A DNA stretch of 48,148 nt from Pseudacidobacterium sp036264445 (GTDB taxonomy: Bacteria > Acidobacteriota > Terriglobia > Terriglobales > Acidobacteriaceae), in NCBI GenBank assembly GCA_036264445.1, contig DATAQW010000317.1:1-48148 (forward strand). Reading direction: 5' to 3'. The notes beneath the pieces were generated by a model, which had not been told where the DNA came from, made no database searches, and saw nothing but the letters and a program-made list of their open reading frames with translations. A program made the position numbers and the translations under genes. This document shows, one piece after another, positions 32,015 through 41,126 of the stretch. Position 1 is the stretch's first letter. Each line of letters starts with the position of its first letter.

Positions 32015-35000
32015 ATGCATTCGAGGGTCCGTCTTAGGACGCGGAGCTTTTCTGCGTTCGTATTCTTCCTGTTCATTCTCGTGTCTGCAACATGGAATCG
32101 GTCAGAAGCACAGGCGGTTTCGGCAACCCTGCTCGGCAGTGTCAGTGACAAAACTGGCGCGAGCATTGGCAGTGCAAAGGTTACGATTGCCGAAACTTCC
32201 ACGGGAATTATTCACGACACCACTACGAATGCGAGCGGGAATTACGCGTTTCCTGATCTCCCGCCAGGAGTATATTCCGTTACAGCCGAAGCGGCCGGAT
32301 TCAAGAAAGAGACAAGAGTCAGCGTTGACGTAATCGTGAATACGACGACCCGAGTTGATCTCAATTTGGAGCCGGGGAGTGCTACTGAGACAGTCACAGT
32401 GACAGCTGTTCCTCCACTTCTGCAGACCGACCGGTCTGATGTAAGCACAAAGTTTGAAGCGCAGCACGTTGAAGACATGCCTCTCGGAGTGAATCGCAAC
32501 TTTCAGGGACTGCTCAATCTTGTGCCTGGTACATCGCCTGCAACTTTTCAGCATTCACAATTTTTCAATGCGCAAAGCTCTTTGCAGACCGAAGTCAACG
32601 GCGCGCCACGCATGGGCAATAGTTATCAGATTGAAGGTATCGATAACGATGAGCGCACCGGTCTGCTTCAGATGATGATTCCTCCGGCAGACGCCATCCA
32701 AACCGTTGACGTTTCGACTAACAATTACGAGGCCGAATTGGGCCGCGCGATCGGCGCAGTAACAAACGTGAGTCTGAAATCCGGGTCGAATGTTTATCAC
32801 GGTTCTGCCAGCGGATATTTTCAGAACAGCGCGCTTGATGCGCGGTCTTACTTTAACGCCAGCGTCGGTCACGTTGCTTACAACTACTTCGGCGGCAGCT
32901 TCAGCGGCCCTATTCTCAAAGACAGATTGTTCTTCTATGGCGACTACTTCCATACCGCCGATCACGAGGCCAATTCCAACACGCTGACGATTCCGTTCAG
33001 GTCATACTATACGCCAAATGCAAACGGGTTCATTGACTTGAGTCCTTTATTAGGGAGCAATGGCCAGGGTCAGATTTATGATCCCGATACGACGCAAATC
33101 TCCGGAAACGGTACTGTCACACGCACACCTTTTCCAAATAATCAGATTCCGGCGAATCGGGTAAACCCGGTTTCAGCAAACTTACTTGGTCTATTACCGG
33201 CTCCGAACGAGAACCTGACGAGTGTGTCTTCTCCATCAAACAATTACTTCGCTGTGTTGCCATTTCGAAAGTCGGCCGACACATTTGACATCAAACTTGA
33301 TGATCAACTTACTGAAAAAGACCATCTGAGCGGGCGCTATAGTTATCAGCGCACGGATGTATTTCAAGCTCCGGTTTTTGGGCCAATGGGCGGAGGTTCC
33401 GCACAAAGCGGCTTCCAGGGTACGGGTACGCAGAATGCCTTTAGCACAGGCGTGAATTATGACCGCGTGTTCTCGTCTACTCTTCTGATGGAAGCGCGAC
33501 TTGGGGTGGCGCATTACCGCAGCACAGCACAGCCGAGCGATTACGGCTCAGATCATGCAACCGCGATTGGCATCCCAGGAGTCAACATCAACCAGTTTAC
33601 AAGCGGGCAGGTGGGCATTAATCTAACTGACTTCGCATCAGGCAGTACTACTCCATTTATTGGATATTCGGCTTCTATGCCTTGGGTACGCGGAGAAGCC
33701 AACATTGACGTCGCGAACCACTGGACAAAGATCATAGGCAACCACATGATTAAGTTCGGCGCAGATTTGCGGCGTGTCCGGGATGATTTGCTTCAGGACC
33801 AGACATTCAGCCCGCGCGGTTTGATCACATTCAGCGAAAACCAGACCTCTGAAACCGGGGCGAAAACGAATATCGCGAATCAAATGGCCAGCTTTCTGCT
33901 CGATGTTCCCAGCCAGGTAGGACGTGATCTGAATACATATTTCCCTGCGTATCGCCAATGGTGGTTTTTTGCCTTTGGTGGAGACAAATGGCAGGTTTCT
34001 CCGAAGCTGACAGTTGATCTCGGATTGCGCTGGGAGTTTTACCCGCCGGCCGTTCCGAAGAACTCAGGAGGCTTTTCCAACTATGATCCGGCAACAAACT
34101 CTCTGGTAATTGCCGGTGTTGGTGGAAATCCATCGAACCTGGGCATGGAAACCAGATACCGTTACTTCGCTCCGCGCACCGGTTTTGCCTATCGCGCGAG
34201 CGATAAGACAGTGGTACGCGGCGGATTCGGCATCAGCTACATGCCTTTCCCGGATAACACTTATGCCTACAACTATCCGGTACGAGCAAATAACAGCTAT
34301 CAGCCAACGGGGATTGCCAGTTCCTTTACGCCTGCGGTTCTCACCAATGGGCAGCCAGCGACCTTTCAGGCTGGATTTCCGGCCCCTGTGCCGATCGACA
34401 TTCCTTCCAATGGAATCATCAACCCGGCACCGATCAGCCAGTCGTATGTTGTCATTCCAAAGAATTATAAGAACGCTTATGTTGCATCATGGAACGTTGC
34501 TGTGCAACAGGCATTGCCCGGGCAATTTTCCTTTGAGTTGAGATATGTAGCAAACCATGGCGTGGACATAGACTCCAGCCAAAACATAAACCTTCCACCT
34601 GCGTTGGGATTGGGCGCGGCAGGCCAGCCGGAAAATATTGCTTTTAAGCGTACTGCAGCAACAAATCTCTATTTCCTCGGATTTTCTTCTAATTATCAAT
34701 CGTTACAGACGCAGTTGACACGCCGCTTTATCAATGGATTTGCCACGCAAACCTCTTTCACTTGGGGCAAAGGACTGGGCTACCAGAGCAGCGATGACGG
34801 AGGGCTTACCTTCTGGCTTGACCAGCGTCGCAACTATGCTCCAAACGACTACGACCACAGGCTCAACTTTGAGCAGAGCTTTACCTACGAATTGCCTTTT
34901 GGCCGCGGCAAGCCTTGGCTCCAGCAGGGCGTTTTGTCGAATGTCTTTGGCGGATGGAAATTGTCAGGCATGATCTCGATTCTGTCTGGGTCACCATTTA

Positions 35001-35452
35001 CTGTGACTGCCAATGGAGGCTCAATCAACACGCCGGGACAAACACAGACCGCGAACCTGAACAGACCATTCCATGTGCTGCATGGAATTGGGGCAGGGAA
35101 GAATTGGTTCGACACAAGTGTGTTCGGCCAACCGGTCGGTTGTATTGCAACACCGTGCCCGATTGAATACGGAACAACTCTGGGTAACTCCGGCCGCAAT
35201 CAGTTCTATGGTCCCGGATATATCCAGAACAACGTTTCTGCCTTCAAATCGTTTGAAATATGGGAGAGGCTGAATCTTGAGGTGCGCGCAGACGCCTTCC
35301 AGTTGAGCAATACGCCACAATTCAGCAATCCAAGCAATTCAATTACCAGCACTACTTTTGGACAGGTGACAAGCACAATCGGCAGCGGATCAGGAGTGAA
35401 CGGCATTGGTGGCGGACGCGCACTACAGCTTGCGATGACTCTCCGATTCTGA
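32015..35452 (+). CDS. Oar-like TonB-dependent outer-membrane receptor with carboxypeptidase-regulatory-like domain
   Basis: A 1145-residue outer-membrane protein typical of Acidobacteriota. After a signal peptide (FFLFILVSATWNRSEAQA) there is a CarboxypepD_reg-like beta-sandwich (about 37-115: SATLLGSVSDKTGASIGSAKV, NASGNYAFPDLPPGVYSVTAEA), a plug domain (ETVTVTAVPPLLQTDRSD, QIEGIDNDERTG, FGGSFSGPILKDRLFFYGDY), then a very long barrel ending in ALQLAMTLRF with the terminal Phe expected of barrels. Such receptors take up large substrates, often oligosaccharides. The start is the ATG at 32015, 5 bp after GAGGAGGG; a GTG at 31991 is in frame but unsupported. Its neighbours are polysaccharide genes, which points to glycan import. 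Confidence 0.92.
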   Translation: MHSRVRLRTRSFSAFVFFLFILVSATWNRSEAQAVSATLLGSVSDKTGASIGSAKVTIAETSTGIIHDTTTNASGNYAFPDLPPGVYSVTAEAAGFKKETRVSVDVIVNTTTRVDLNLEPGSATETVTVTAVPPLLQTDRSDVSTKFEAQHVEDMPLGVNRNFQGLLNLVPGTSPATFQHSQFFNAQSSLQTEVNGAPRMGNSYQIEGIDNDERTGLLQMMIPPADAIQTVDVSTNNYEAELGRAIGAVTNVSLKSGSNVYHGSASGYFQNSALDARSYFNASVGHVAYNYFGGSFSGPILKDRLFFYGDYFHTADHEANSNTLTIPFRSYYTPNANGFIDLSPLLGSNGQGQIYDPDTTQISGNGTVTRTPFPNNQIPANRVNPVSANLLGLLPAPNENLTSVSSPSNNYFAVLPFRKSADTFDIKLDDQLTEKDHLSGRYSYQRTDVFQAPVFGPMGGGSAQSGFQGTGTQNAFSTGVNYDRVFSSTLLMEARLGVAHYRSTAQPSDYGSDHATAIGIPGVNINQFTSGQVGINLTDFASGSTTPFIGYSASMPWVRGEANIDVANHWTKIIGNHMIKFGADLRRVRDDLLQDQTFSPRGLITFSENQTSETGAKTNIANQMASFLLDVPSQVGRDLNTYFPAYRQWWFFAFGGDKWQVSPKLTVDLGLRWEFYPPAVPKNSGGFSNYDPATNSLVIAGVGGNPSNLGMETRYRYFAPRTGFAYRASDKTVVRGGFGISYMPFPDNTYAYNYPVRANNSYQPTGIASSFTPAVLTNGQPATFQAGFPAPVPIDIPSNGIINPAPISQSYVVIPKNYKNAYVASWNVAVQQALPGQFSFELRYVANHGVDIDSSQNINLPPALGLGAAGQPENIAFKRTAATNLYFLGFSSNYQSLQTQLTRRFINGFATQTSFTWGKGLGYQSSDDGGLTFWLDQRRNYAPNDYDHRLNFEQSFTYELPFGRGKPWLQQGVLSNVFGGWKLSGMISILSGSPFTVTANGGSINTPGQTQTANLNRPFHVLHGIGAGKNWFDTSVFGQPVGCIATPCPIEYGTTLGNSGRNQFYGPGYIQNNVSAFKSFEIWERLNLEVRADAFQLSNTPQFSNPSNSITSTTFGQVTSTIGSGSGVNGIGGGRALQLAMTLRF

Positions 35453-35591
35453 TGAATTGCTCTAGATCCAGTCCATCACTGATAACGGTATGGAGCCTGC
35501 CTGGACATTTAGAGATTTCCTATAGTTTCAGCGTATCCCCTCATGGACACGTTACCATTAAATTTCGGTTTCCAATTTGGAGGTTTCATCG

Positions 35592-36560
35592 ATGTCTGCG
35601 TCTCGTCGTCAGTTTCTGAGTGGATTGGCAGCGGTTGGAATGATGTCTAAATTTTCAGTTGTCGCCTGGGCCAGTTCGAGTAACTGTCCCTTCCGTCTTG
35701 CTGTCATCAATGATGAGATTACACAGGATTTTGATCGCGCCTGCTCCATCGCCGCAAATGATTTCGGTCTGGGCTGGATTGAGTTGCGCAGCATGTGGAA
35801 CAAGAATGTCACTGAGCTTGATTCTCAGCAGATCACGGAAGCCCAGCGGATTCTCGCGAAGTACAAGCTGCGAGTTACGGACATCGCCAGCCCGTTATAC
35901 AAGACTGACTGGCCCGGCGCACCAATTTCAAAAAACAGCGAGCATCGCGACCAGTTCAAGGCAGACTTCAACTTCAAGGCACAGGATGCGCTACTTGATA
36001 AGTGTATTGAGTTGACGAAGGCATTCCAAACAGACCGCATTCGCTGCTTCGATTTCTGGCGTCTCGACGACCAGAAGCCTTATCGTGCCGCCATCAATGA
36101 CAAGCTGCGAGAAGCGGCACAAAAATGCGAGAAGAGTGACATCATCCTGCTGCTTGAAAATGAGATGTCTTGCAACACAGCAACGGGAGAAGAAGCTTGT
36201 GAAGTGCTGAAGGCCATTCCAAACAAGAATTTCATGCTCAACTGGGATCCAGGCAACGCCGCAACTTTCCCGGACAACACGCCATATCCCAACGGATACA
36301 ATCTGCTACCGAAAGAGCGCATTGGCCATTGCCATTCAAAAGATGTAAAGCGCAAACCCGAAGGTAAATACGAGTGGGCCCCGGTGGGCTCTGGTGTTGT
36401 GGATTGGGTTGGACAGTTCCAGGCGCTCAAGAACGATGGCTATCACTATGCCGTGAGCCTCGAAACACACTGGCGCGGAGCCGGTACGCCTGAAGCTTCG
36501 ACGCGCATCAGCATGCAGGGCTTGAAGGATACCCTGAAAAAATCCGGAATCGAGTGCTGA
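35592..36560 (+). CDS. Tat-exported sugar phosphate isomerase/epimerase-like TIM-barrel protein
   Basis: A 322-residue xylose-isomerase-like TIM barrel. The N-terminus SASRRQFLSGLAAVGMMSKF is a twin-arginine signal. Metal-ligand positions typical of the AP endonuclease 2/isomerase superfamily are seen in LLLENE, NWDPGN, GHCHSKDV and SLETHW. The substrate is unknown; keto-sugar epimerases and inositol-pathway enzymes share the fold. The ATG at 35592 has TTTGGAGG 8 bp upstream; a TTG at 35577 overlaps that site and is not used. It follows the TonB-dependent receptor by 139 bp on the same strand, which suggests a link to the imported sugar. Confidence 0.85.
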   Translation: MSASRRQFLSGLAAVGMMSKFSVVAWASSSNCPFRLAVINDEITQDFDRACSIAANDFGLGWIELRSMWNKNVTELDSQQITEAQRILAKYKLRVTDIASPLYKTDWPGAPISKNSEHRDQFKADFNFKAQDALLDKCIELTKAFQTDRIRCFDFWRLDDQKPYRAAINDKLREAAQKCEKSDIILLLENEMSCNTATGEEACEVLKAIPNKNFMLNWDPGNAATFPDNTPYPNGYNLLPKERIGHCHSKDVKRKPEGKYEWAPVGSGVVDWVGQFQALKNDGYHYAVSLETHWRGAGTPEASTRISMQGLKDTLKKSGIEC

Positions 36561-36599
36561 TGCAGGTGTTGAGCTTGATGACGCTTATCGTCACCACGC

Positions 36600-37997
36600 T
36601 TAATTACCTGCTGCAACCGCATTCAACTCTTTCACGATACTCGACACGAAAGACTTAGCATCGCCGAAGAGCATCAGTGTCTTGTCCAGGTAATAAAGAT
36701 CGTTGTCGATGCCTGCAAAGCCTGGACTCATGCTGCGCTTAATCACCATGACAGTCTGTGCTTCGTAGGCATTGAGAATAGGCATTCCTGAGATAGGACT
36801 ATTCTGCGTGAAGCGTGCCGCAGGGTTTACAACGTCATTCGCGCCGATGACGAGAGCAACATCCGTGCGCGGAAACTCCGGATTGATCTCATCCATCTCG
36901 ATCAGATGGTCATAAGGAACATCGGCTTCGGCGAGCAAAACGTTCATGTGGCCCGGCATGCGTCCGGCAACTGGATGAATGGCGAAACTCACTTCAATGC
37001 CTCGTTTGGTCAGTACATCGTATAGTTCGCGGAGTTTATGCTGCGCCTGCGCCACAGCCATGCCATAACCGGGAATGATCACGACCTTACGCGAGGCATC
37101 GAGAATCTCGGCAGCTTCTTCGGCGGAGGCGGAGCGTACGGGTTTCACTTCCGACGATCTTGCGACGTCTACCTGTACTGTCCCAAAGGCTCCAAACAAC
37201 ACGTTGCTGAAGGAGCGGTTCATGGCGCGGCACATAATGACGGAGAGGATGAATCCGGAGGAGCCGTCGAGCGCACCTGACACGATTAGCACTTTGCTGT
37301 TCAGCACAAATCCCAACAGCGCCGCCGAAAATCCTGCGTATGAGTTCAACAGCGAGATCACAGTCGGCATATCCGCGCCACCAATCGGCGTCACCAGCAT
37401 TACGCCGAACACCAGCGCCACAATCACCATGATCGGGAACAGCACCGCATGTTCCGGATTGACCACCAGCGCGACTGCCAATAACACGGCCGCGCCAAGT
37501 ACCGAAAGGCTAACAATATTTTGCCCCTTATAAACAATCGGGCGCTGTGGCAGAAGTTCCTGTAATTTGCCTGCGGCGATCAGGCTGCCTGTGAACGTCA
37601 GCGAGCCAATGATCACTTCCAACCCGATCTCGCCCATCTCAAACCGGCTTAGATGCCGAAACCCCACATAATATTCCGCAATGCCGATCATCGCTGCCGA
37701 CAGAGCGCCAAACGCGTGACTCAAGGCTGTCCGTTGCGGAACCGCCGTAATCTTCACCATGCCAAGTGGAATGCCGATTCCCGCGCCGATAATCAGCGCG
37801 ATGACAATCCACTTGTAAGACACCAGTTCTGGGCTGTAGAGCGTCGCTACAACGGCCAGGCCTGCCGCGATCTCGCCAGCCAACACGCCTCTCCGCGCAC
37901 TTACCGGAGAGCTCAGCCATTTGAGTGCCAGAATAAACAGCACGACCACAAGGATGTAAATGAAATCGAGATACTGCTGAATGGCCGCCGGGTTCAT
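36600..37997 (-). CDS. pntB: NAD(P) transhydrogenase subunit beta
   Basis: A 465-residue PntB, the NADP(H)-binding and membrane subunit of the proton-translocating transhydrogenase. About nine hydrophobic helices fill residues 8-270; the C-terminal domain III binds NADP(H), with IIPGYGMAVAQAQHKLREL, HPVAGRMPGHMNVLLAEA, and LVIGANDVVNPAA. It couples hydride transfer from NADH to NADP+ with proton entry and so supplies NADPH. Its ATG overlaps the PntAB stop as ATGA. It is the last gene of a three-gene operon. Confidence 0.96.
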   Translation of the reverse strand: MNPAAIQQYLDFIYILVVVLFILALKWLSSPVSARRGVLAGEIAAGLAVVATLYSPELVSYKWIVIALIIGAGIGIPLGMVKITAVPQRTALSHAFGALSAAMIGIAEYYVGFRHLSRFEMGEIGLEVIIGSLTFTGSLIAAGKLQELLPQRPIVYKGQNIVSLSVLGAAVLLAVALVVNPEHAVLFPIMVIVALVFGVMLVTPIGGADMPTVISLLNSYAGFSAALLGFVLNSKVLIVSGALDGSSGFILSVIMCRAMNRSFSNVLFGAFGTVQVDVARSSEVKPVRSASAEEAAEILDASRKVVIIPGYGMAVAQAQHKLRELYDVLTKRGIEVSFAIHPVAGRMPGHMNVLLAEADVPYDHLIEMDEINPEFPRTDVALVIGANDVVNPAARFTQNSPISGMPILNAYEAQTVMVIKRSMSPGFAGIDNDLYYLDKTLMLFGDAKSFVSSIVKELNAVAAGN

Positions 37998-38290
37998 GAT
38001 TTCTTAGTCCTGCCGGATTTGAACATGCGGATCATGCGGTCGGTGATGAAAAATCCGCCTACCATGTTGCTGAAGGAAGCAGCTACCGCGATCGCTCCTA
38101 GCGTTGTGCTCAGCGCCGTTTGATGCCTCCCCGCGATGATAATCGCCGCTACCACCACGATGGCGTCGAACGCGTTAGTCAGCGACATCAATGGCGTATG
38201 CAAAAGGGGCGATACCCGCTTGATGAGCTCAAACCCGACAAACCCCGCCAGGATGAACACATAAAGATTCGAAATAAAGTCCGCCGGCAT
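37994..38290 (-). CDS. pntAB: NAD(P) transhydrogenase subunit alpha, membrane part
   Basis: A 98-residue PntAB (alpha part 2) with three or four transmembrane segments (FISNLYVFILAGFVGFELI, LMSLTNAFDAIVVVAAIIIAG, TTLGAIAVAASFSNMVGGFFITDRMIRMF). The SNMVGGFxITDRML-type ending is diagnostic. AGGAGG 4 bp before the ATG is a strong ribosome site. Split alpha subunits of this kind occur in Rhodospirillum-type three-gene transhydrogenases. It overlaps pntB by 4 bp. Confidence 0.95.
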   Translation of the reverse strand: MPADFISNLYVFILAGFVGFELIKRVSPLLHTPLMSLTNAFDAIVVVAAIIIAGRHQTALSTTLGAIAVAASFSNMVGGFFITDRMIRMFKSGRTKKS

Positions 38291-38329
38291 TCTTCCTCCT
38301 AAGGTTTTGACTACTATCCCAGCCTCCGT

Positions 38330-39490
38330 CTACGCCCCCAAAGCCGTCAGCTCTGTAACGCGTGGATGAACAATTTTTCCTTCATGCGTCACCAGCGACT
38401 CGCGGATGATCTCATCGCCGAGGTTAAGAGAAATATTGCCATCGCGCAGCAGCAGTTTTGTTACTGCAGCGACATTGGCAGAAAACATCTGGCTTGCATG
38501 GTTCGGGACTGTCGAAGGCAGGTTTAGTGGGCCGAGAATCGTTACATCATTGTGGATGACTGTTTCGCCGGGTTTCGTCAATTCACAGTTGCCGCCTCGC
38601 TCAGCTGCGATGTCGACAATAACCGATCCAGGCTGCAGCGCTGAAGCCATTTCCGTAGTGATAAGGATTGGCGATTTCTTACCCGGAACGGCTGCTGTTG
38701 TAATCACTACGTCCTGTTCGCGCAGTACTTCGGTGAGCTGTTCACGCTGGCGGCGATAAAATTCTTCGCCCATCGCTTTTGCGTACCCACCCTTATCTTC
38801 CGACGACTGCGCTTCAACATCGAGCACGATGAATTTCGCGCCAACGCTCTCCACCTGCTCCTTCACCGCAGGTCGCACATCATAAGCACTGACGACAGCA
38901 CCGAGCCGGCGCGCGGTTGCAATTGCCTGGAGTCCGGCAACGCCTGCTCCAAGCACAAAGACTTTTGCCGGGGCGATGGTTCCAGCTGCGGTCATGAGCA
39001 GCGGAAACATCTTCGGCAGGTTCGTTGCGCCCAGCAGAACCGCGCAGTATCCGGAAATGGTCGCCATGGACGAAAGAACATCCATGCTTTGTGCGCGGGT
39101 GATGCGGGGAATCAACTCCATGGCTAGCAATGACACTCCGGCAGTCGCCAGATCAGAGCATTCACGCAAGGCGGTTAATGGCTCAGCGAAGCCGATCAAA
39201 ATTTGTCCGGAGCGGAGATATGGAAGATCTATGCGTCCCGCTTCTGGATTACATCCAAGACAGCGTACCTGAGCGATAATGTCAGCTTGCTGGAAGACGT
39301 CTTCGCGGTTGTCGATGCGGGCTCCACGGGCGACGTAGAGTTCATCGGGAAAGCCGGCGGCTACTCCGGCTGATTGTTCAAGGATGACCTCAAGTCCGGC
39401 CTTCTTCAGCACCTCGCACTGACGGGGAACGAGGGCGACACGGCGTTCCTGAGGGAAGGTTTCACGCAGAATTCCAAGGGTCCCAGGCAA
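38330..39490 (-). CDS. pntAA: NAD(P) transhydrogenase subunit alpha, soluble NAD-binding part
   Basis: A 386-residue PntAA, the peripheral NAD(H)-binding domain I of transhydrogenase, related to alanine dehydrogenase. Seen are GILRETFPQERRVALVPRQ at the start, KVFVLGAGVAGLQAIATARRLGAVV (dinucleotide fold) and SAYDVRPAVKEQVES, plus VDIAAERGGNCELT. The start codon is TTG at 39490, supported by GGGAGG 7 bp upstream; no in-frame ATG lies close by, so this is a genuine unusual start. It heads the operon, 39 bp before pntAB. Confidence 0.95.
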   Translation of the reverse strand: MPGTLGILRETFPQERRVALVPRQCEVLKKAGLEVILEQSAGVAAGFPDELYVARGARIDNREDVFQQADIIAQVRCLGCNPEAGRIDLPYLRSGQILIGFAEPLTALRECSDLATAGVSLLAMELIPRITRAQSMDVLSSMATISGYCAVLLGATNLPKMFPLLMTAAGTIAPAKVFVLGAGVAGLQAIATARRLGAVVSAYDVRPAVKEQVESVGAKFIVLDVEAQSSEDKGGYAKAMGEEFYRRQREQLTEVLREQDVVITTAAVPGKKSPILITTEMASALQPGSVIVDIAAERGGNCELTKPGETVIHNDVTILGPLNLPSTVPNHASQMFSANVAAVTKLLLRDGNISLNLGDEIIRESLVTHEGKIVHPRVTELTALGA

Positions 39491-39764
39491 TCAAAAACCT
39501 CCCGGCAAGCCAAGGTATTCAATTCGGCCGCGCTTGGCAAGTCTTAGTTATCGATCCTGGTAAAAAGACGCAGACGGCGAGAGTTACGTCTCACAATGTA
39601 GTTTTCGCGATACAGGCCTAAAGATAGGCAGAGTCTGTAGCCCTTTACCAGTACTCAAGGCTGGAAAGGTAGGCACTTTGACGCTTCATAGGCGATATAT
39701 CCATGAAAGCTGCATCATTCATATAGGTTTAAGGTTGTTCCAGTTACTCTTCAGGAGGATGCTT
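39491..39764. promoter_or_regulatory. Divergent region between transhydrogenase and efflux operons
   Basis: A 274-bp region with no credible gene. It carries the pntAA ribosome site (GGGAGG, minus strand) and the AGGAGG at 39753-39758 serving the outer-membrane efflux gene. A plus-strand TTGACG at 39678-39683 could be a -35 element, but the nearest TATATC is too close. No clear operator repeat is visible. Confidence 0.35.
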
Positions 39765-41126
39765 TTGCAGTCAGAAAAACTGTCCACTCTCACTACCTGG
39801 CTCTGCGGCGTACTGTTCGTGGCAAGTATCATTTTTCACTCATCTGCGAGCAAGGCTCAACAGGCGGCGAGCGCGCCGGTCATCATCACGTTGGACGATG
39901 CCATCCACCGCGCACAAGCAAATGAGCCAGCTTTCGCAGCAAGCGTGGCTGACAACAAAGTGGCCGCCCTCGACCGCTCTATTGCGCGCGCGGCCCTGCT
40001 GCCCAATGCGGTGTACCACAACCAGGTGCTTTACACGCAGCCCAATGGTGAGAGCAACCAGGCAGGGCAAGGCGTGGGATCGCAACCGTCGCCACGCTTC
40101 ATCGCAAACAATGCTGTACGCGAATATGCAAGCCAGGCCCAGATAACCGAGACGATTGGCGTTGCTCAGGTTGCTGAAGTGAAGCGCGCCGACGCAGCCT
40201 CAGCTTTTGCAGCGGCGCAGCTTGAGGTAGCGCGTCGTGGACTGGTCGTGACGGTCGTGAATCTCTACTATGGGCTTCTCGCCGCCGATCAAAAACTCGC
40301 TGTTGCCACACGCGCCGCAGGTGAGGCGGACGCCTTTGTCGATCTGACGCAAAAGCGCGAGTCCGCACGAGAAGTAGCGCATGCTGATGTGATTAAGGCC
40401 CAGCTCGAACAGCAGCAGCGCCAGCGCGACTTGTCTGACGCCACAGTAGTCGCAGAAAAAGCGCGTCTGGAGCTGGCTGTGCTGCTTTTTCCTGATCCGC
40501 GCGCGCCCTATGATCTTGAAAAGGGTTTTGCGGTGAAAGACGTGCCCACCCGCGAAGCAATTGAGGCTGCCGCATCGGCAAACAATCCGGACGTCAAGAG
40601 CGCATTGGCCGCTCTTCAGCAGAGCAATACAGAAGTGCTTGCTGCGAGGGCCGCGTATTTACCGGATCTTGCGCTTAACTTTAACTACGGTATCGACGCT
40701 CCTCAGTTTGCTGTGAATGGGCCGGATGGCGTGCGCAATCTGGGCTATTCGGCGGCCGTAACCTTGGATATTCCGGTGTGGGACTGGCTTTCCACGCAGC
40801 ACAGAGTAAAGCAGAGCGAGATACGCCGTGATGCGACAAGAGTAGCTTTGTCGGCCGCGCAGAAGAGACTCGTTGCAGAGCTTGACGAGTTTTATTCTGA
40901 AGCTATGGCAGCTCATAGCCAGATCGGTTCACTCGATGCCAGCGTGCAGACAGCCGCAGAGAGTCTTCGGCTTACTAAGCTGCGCTACACCGGAGGCGAA
41001 GCGACTGTCCTTGAAGTCGTCGACGCACAAAACGCCCTTACTCTGGCCGAAAACGCGCGCGCAGACGGGCGCATTCGGTATGAGCTGGCTCTTGCTAATC
41101 TCCAGACATTGACAGGGACGCTGTGA
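39765..41126 (+). CDS. TolC-family outer-membrane efflux protein
   Basis: A 453-residue outer-membrane efflux channel. After a signal peptide (TWLCGVLFVASIIFHSSASKAQ) are two OEP repeats with long helices (ITLDDAIHRAQANEPAF, FAAAQLEVARRGLVVTVVNLYYGLLAAD, ELDEFYSEAMAAHSQIGSL, VDAQNALTLAENARADGRIRYELALANLQTLTGTL). The AGGAGG at 39753-39758 touches the ATG at 39759 directly, leaving no spacing, so I prefer the TTG at 39765, 6 bp after it. Longer open frame upstream is unsupported. It overlaps the adaptor gene by 4 bp (GTGA) and forms a tripartite pump with the next two products. Confidence 0.9.
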   Translation: MQSEKLSTLTTWLCGVLFVASIIFHSSASKAQQAASAPVIITLDDAIHRAQANEPAFAASVADNKVAALDRSIARAALLPNAVYHNQVLYTQPNGESNQAGQGVGSQPSPRFIANNAVREYASQAQITETIGVAQVAEVKRADAASAFAAAQLEVARRGLVVTVVNLYYGLLAADQKLAVATRAAGEADAFVDLTQKRESAREVAHADVIKAQLEQQQRQRDLSDATVVAEKARLELAVLLFPDPRAPYDLEKGFAVKDVPTREAIEAAASANNPDVKSALAALQQSNTEVLAARAAYLPDLALNFNYGIDAPQFAVNGPDGVRNLGYSAAVTLDIPVWDWLSTQHRVKQSEIRRDATRVALSAAQKRLVAELDEFYSEAMAAHSQIGSLDASVQTAAESLRLTKLRYTGGEATVLEVVDAQNALTLAENARADGRIRYELALANLQTLTGTL

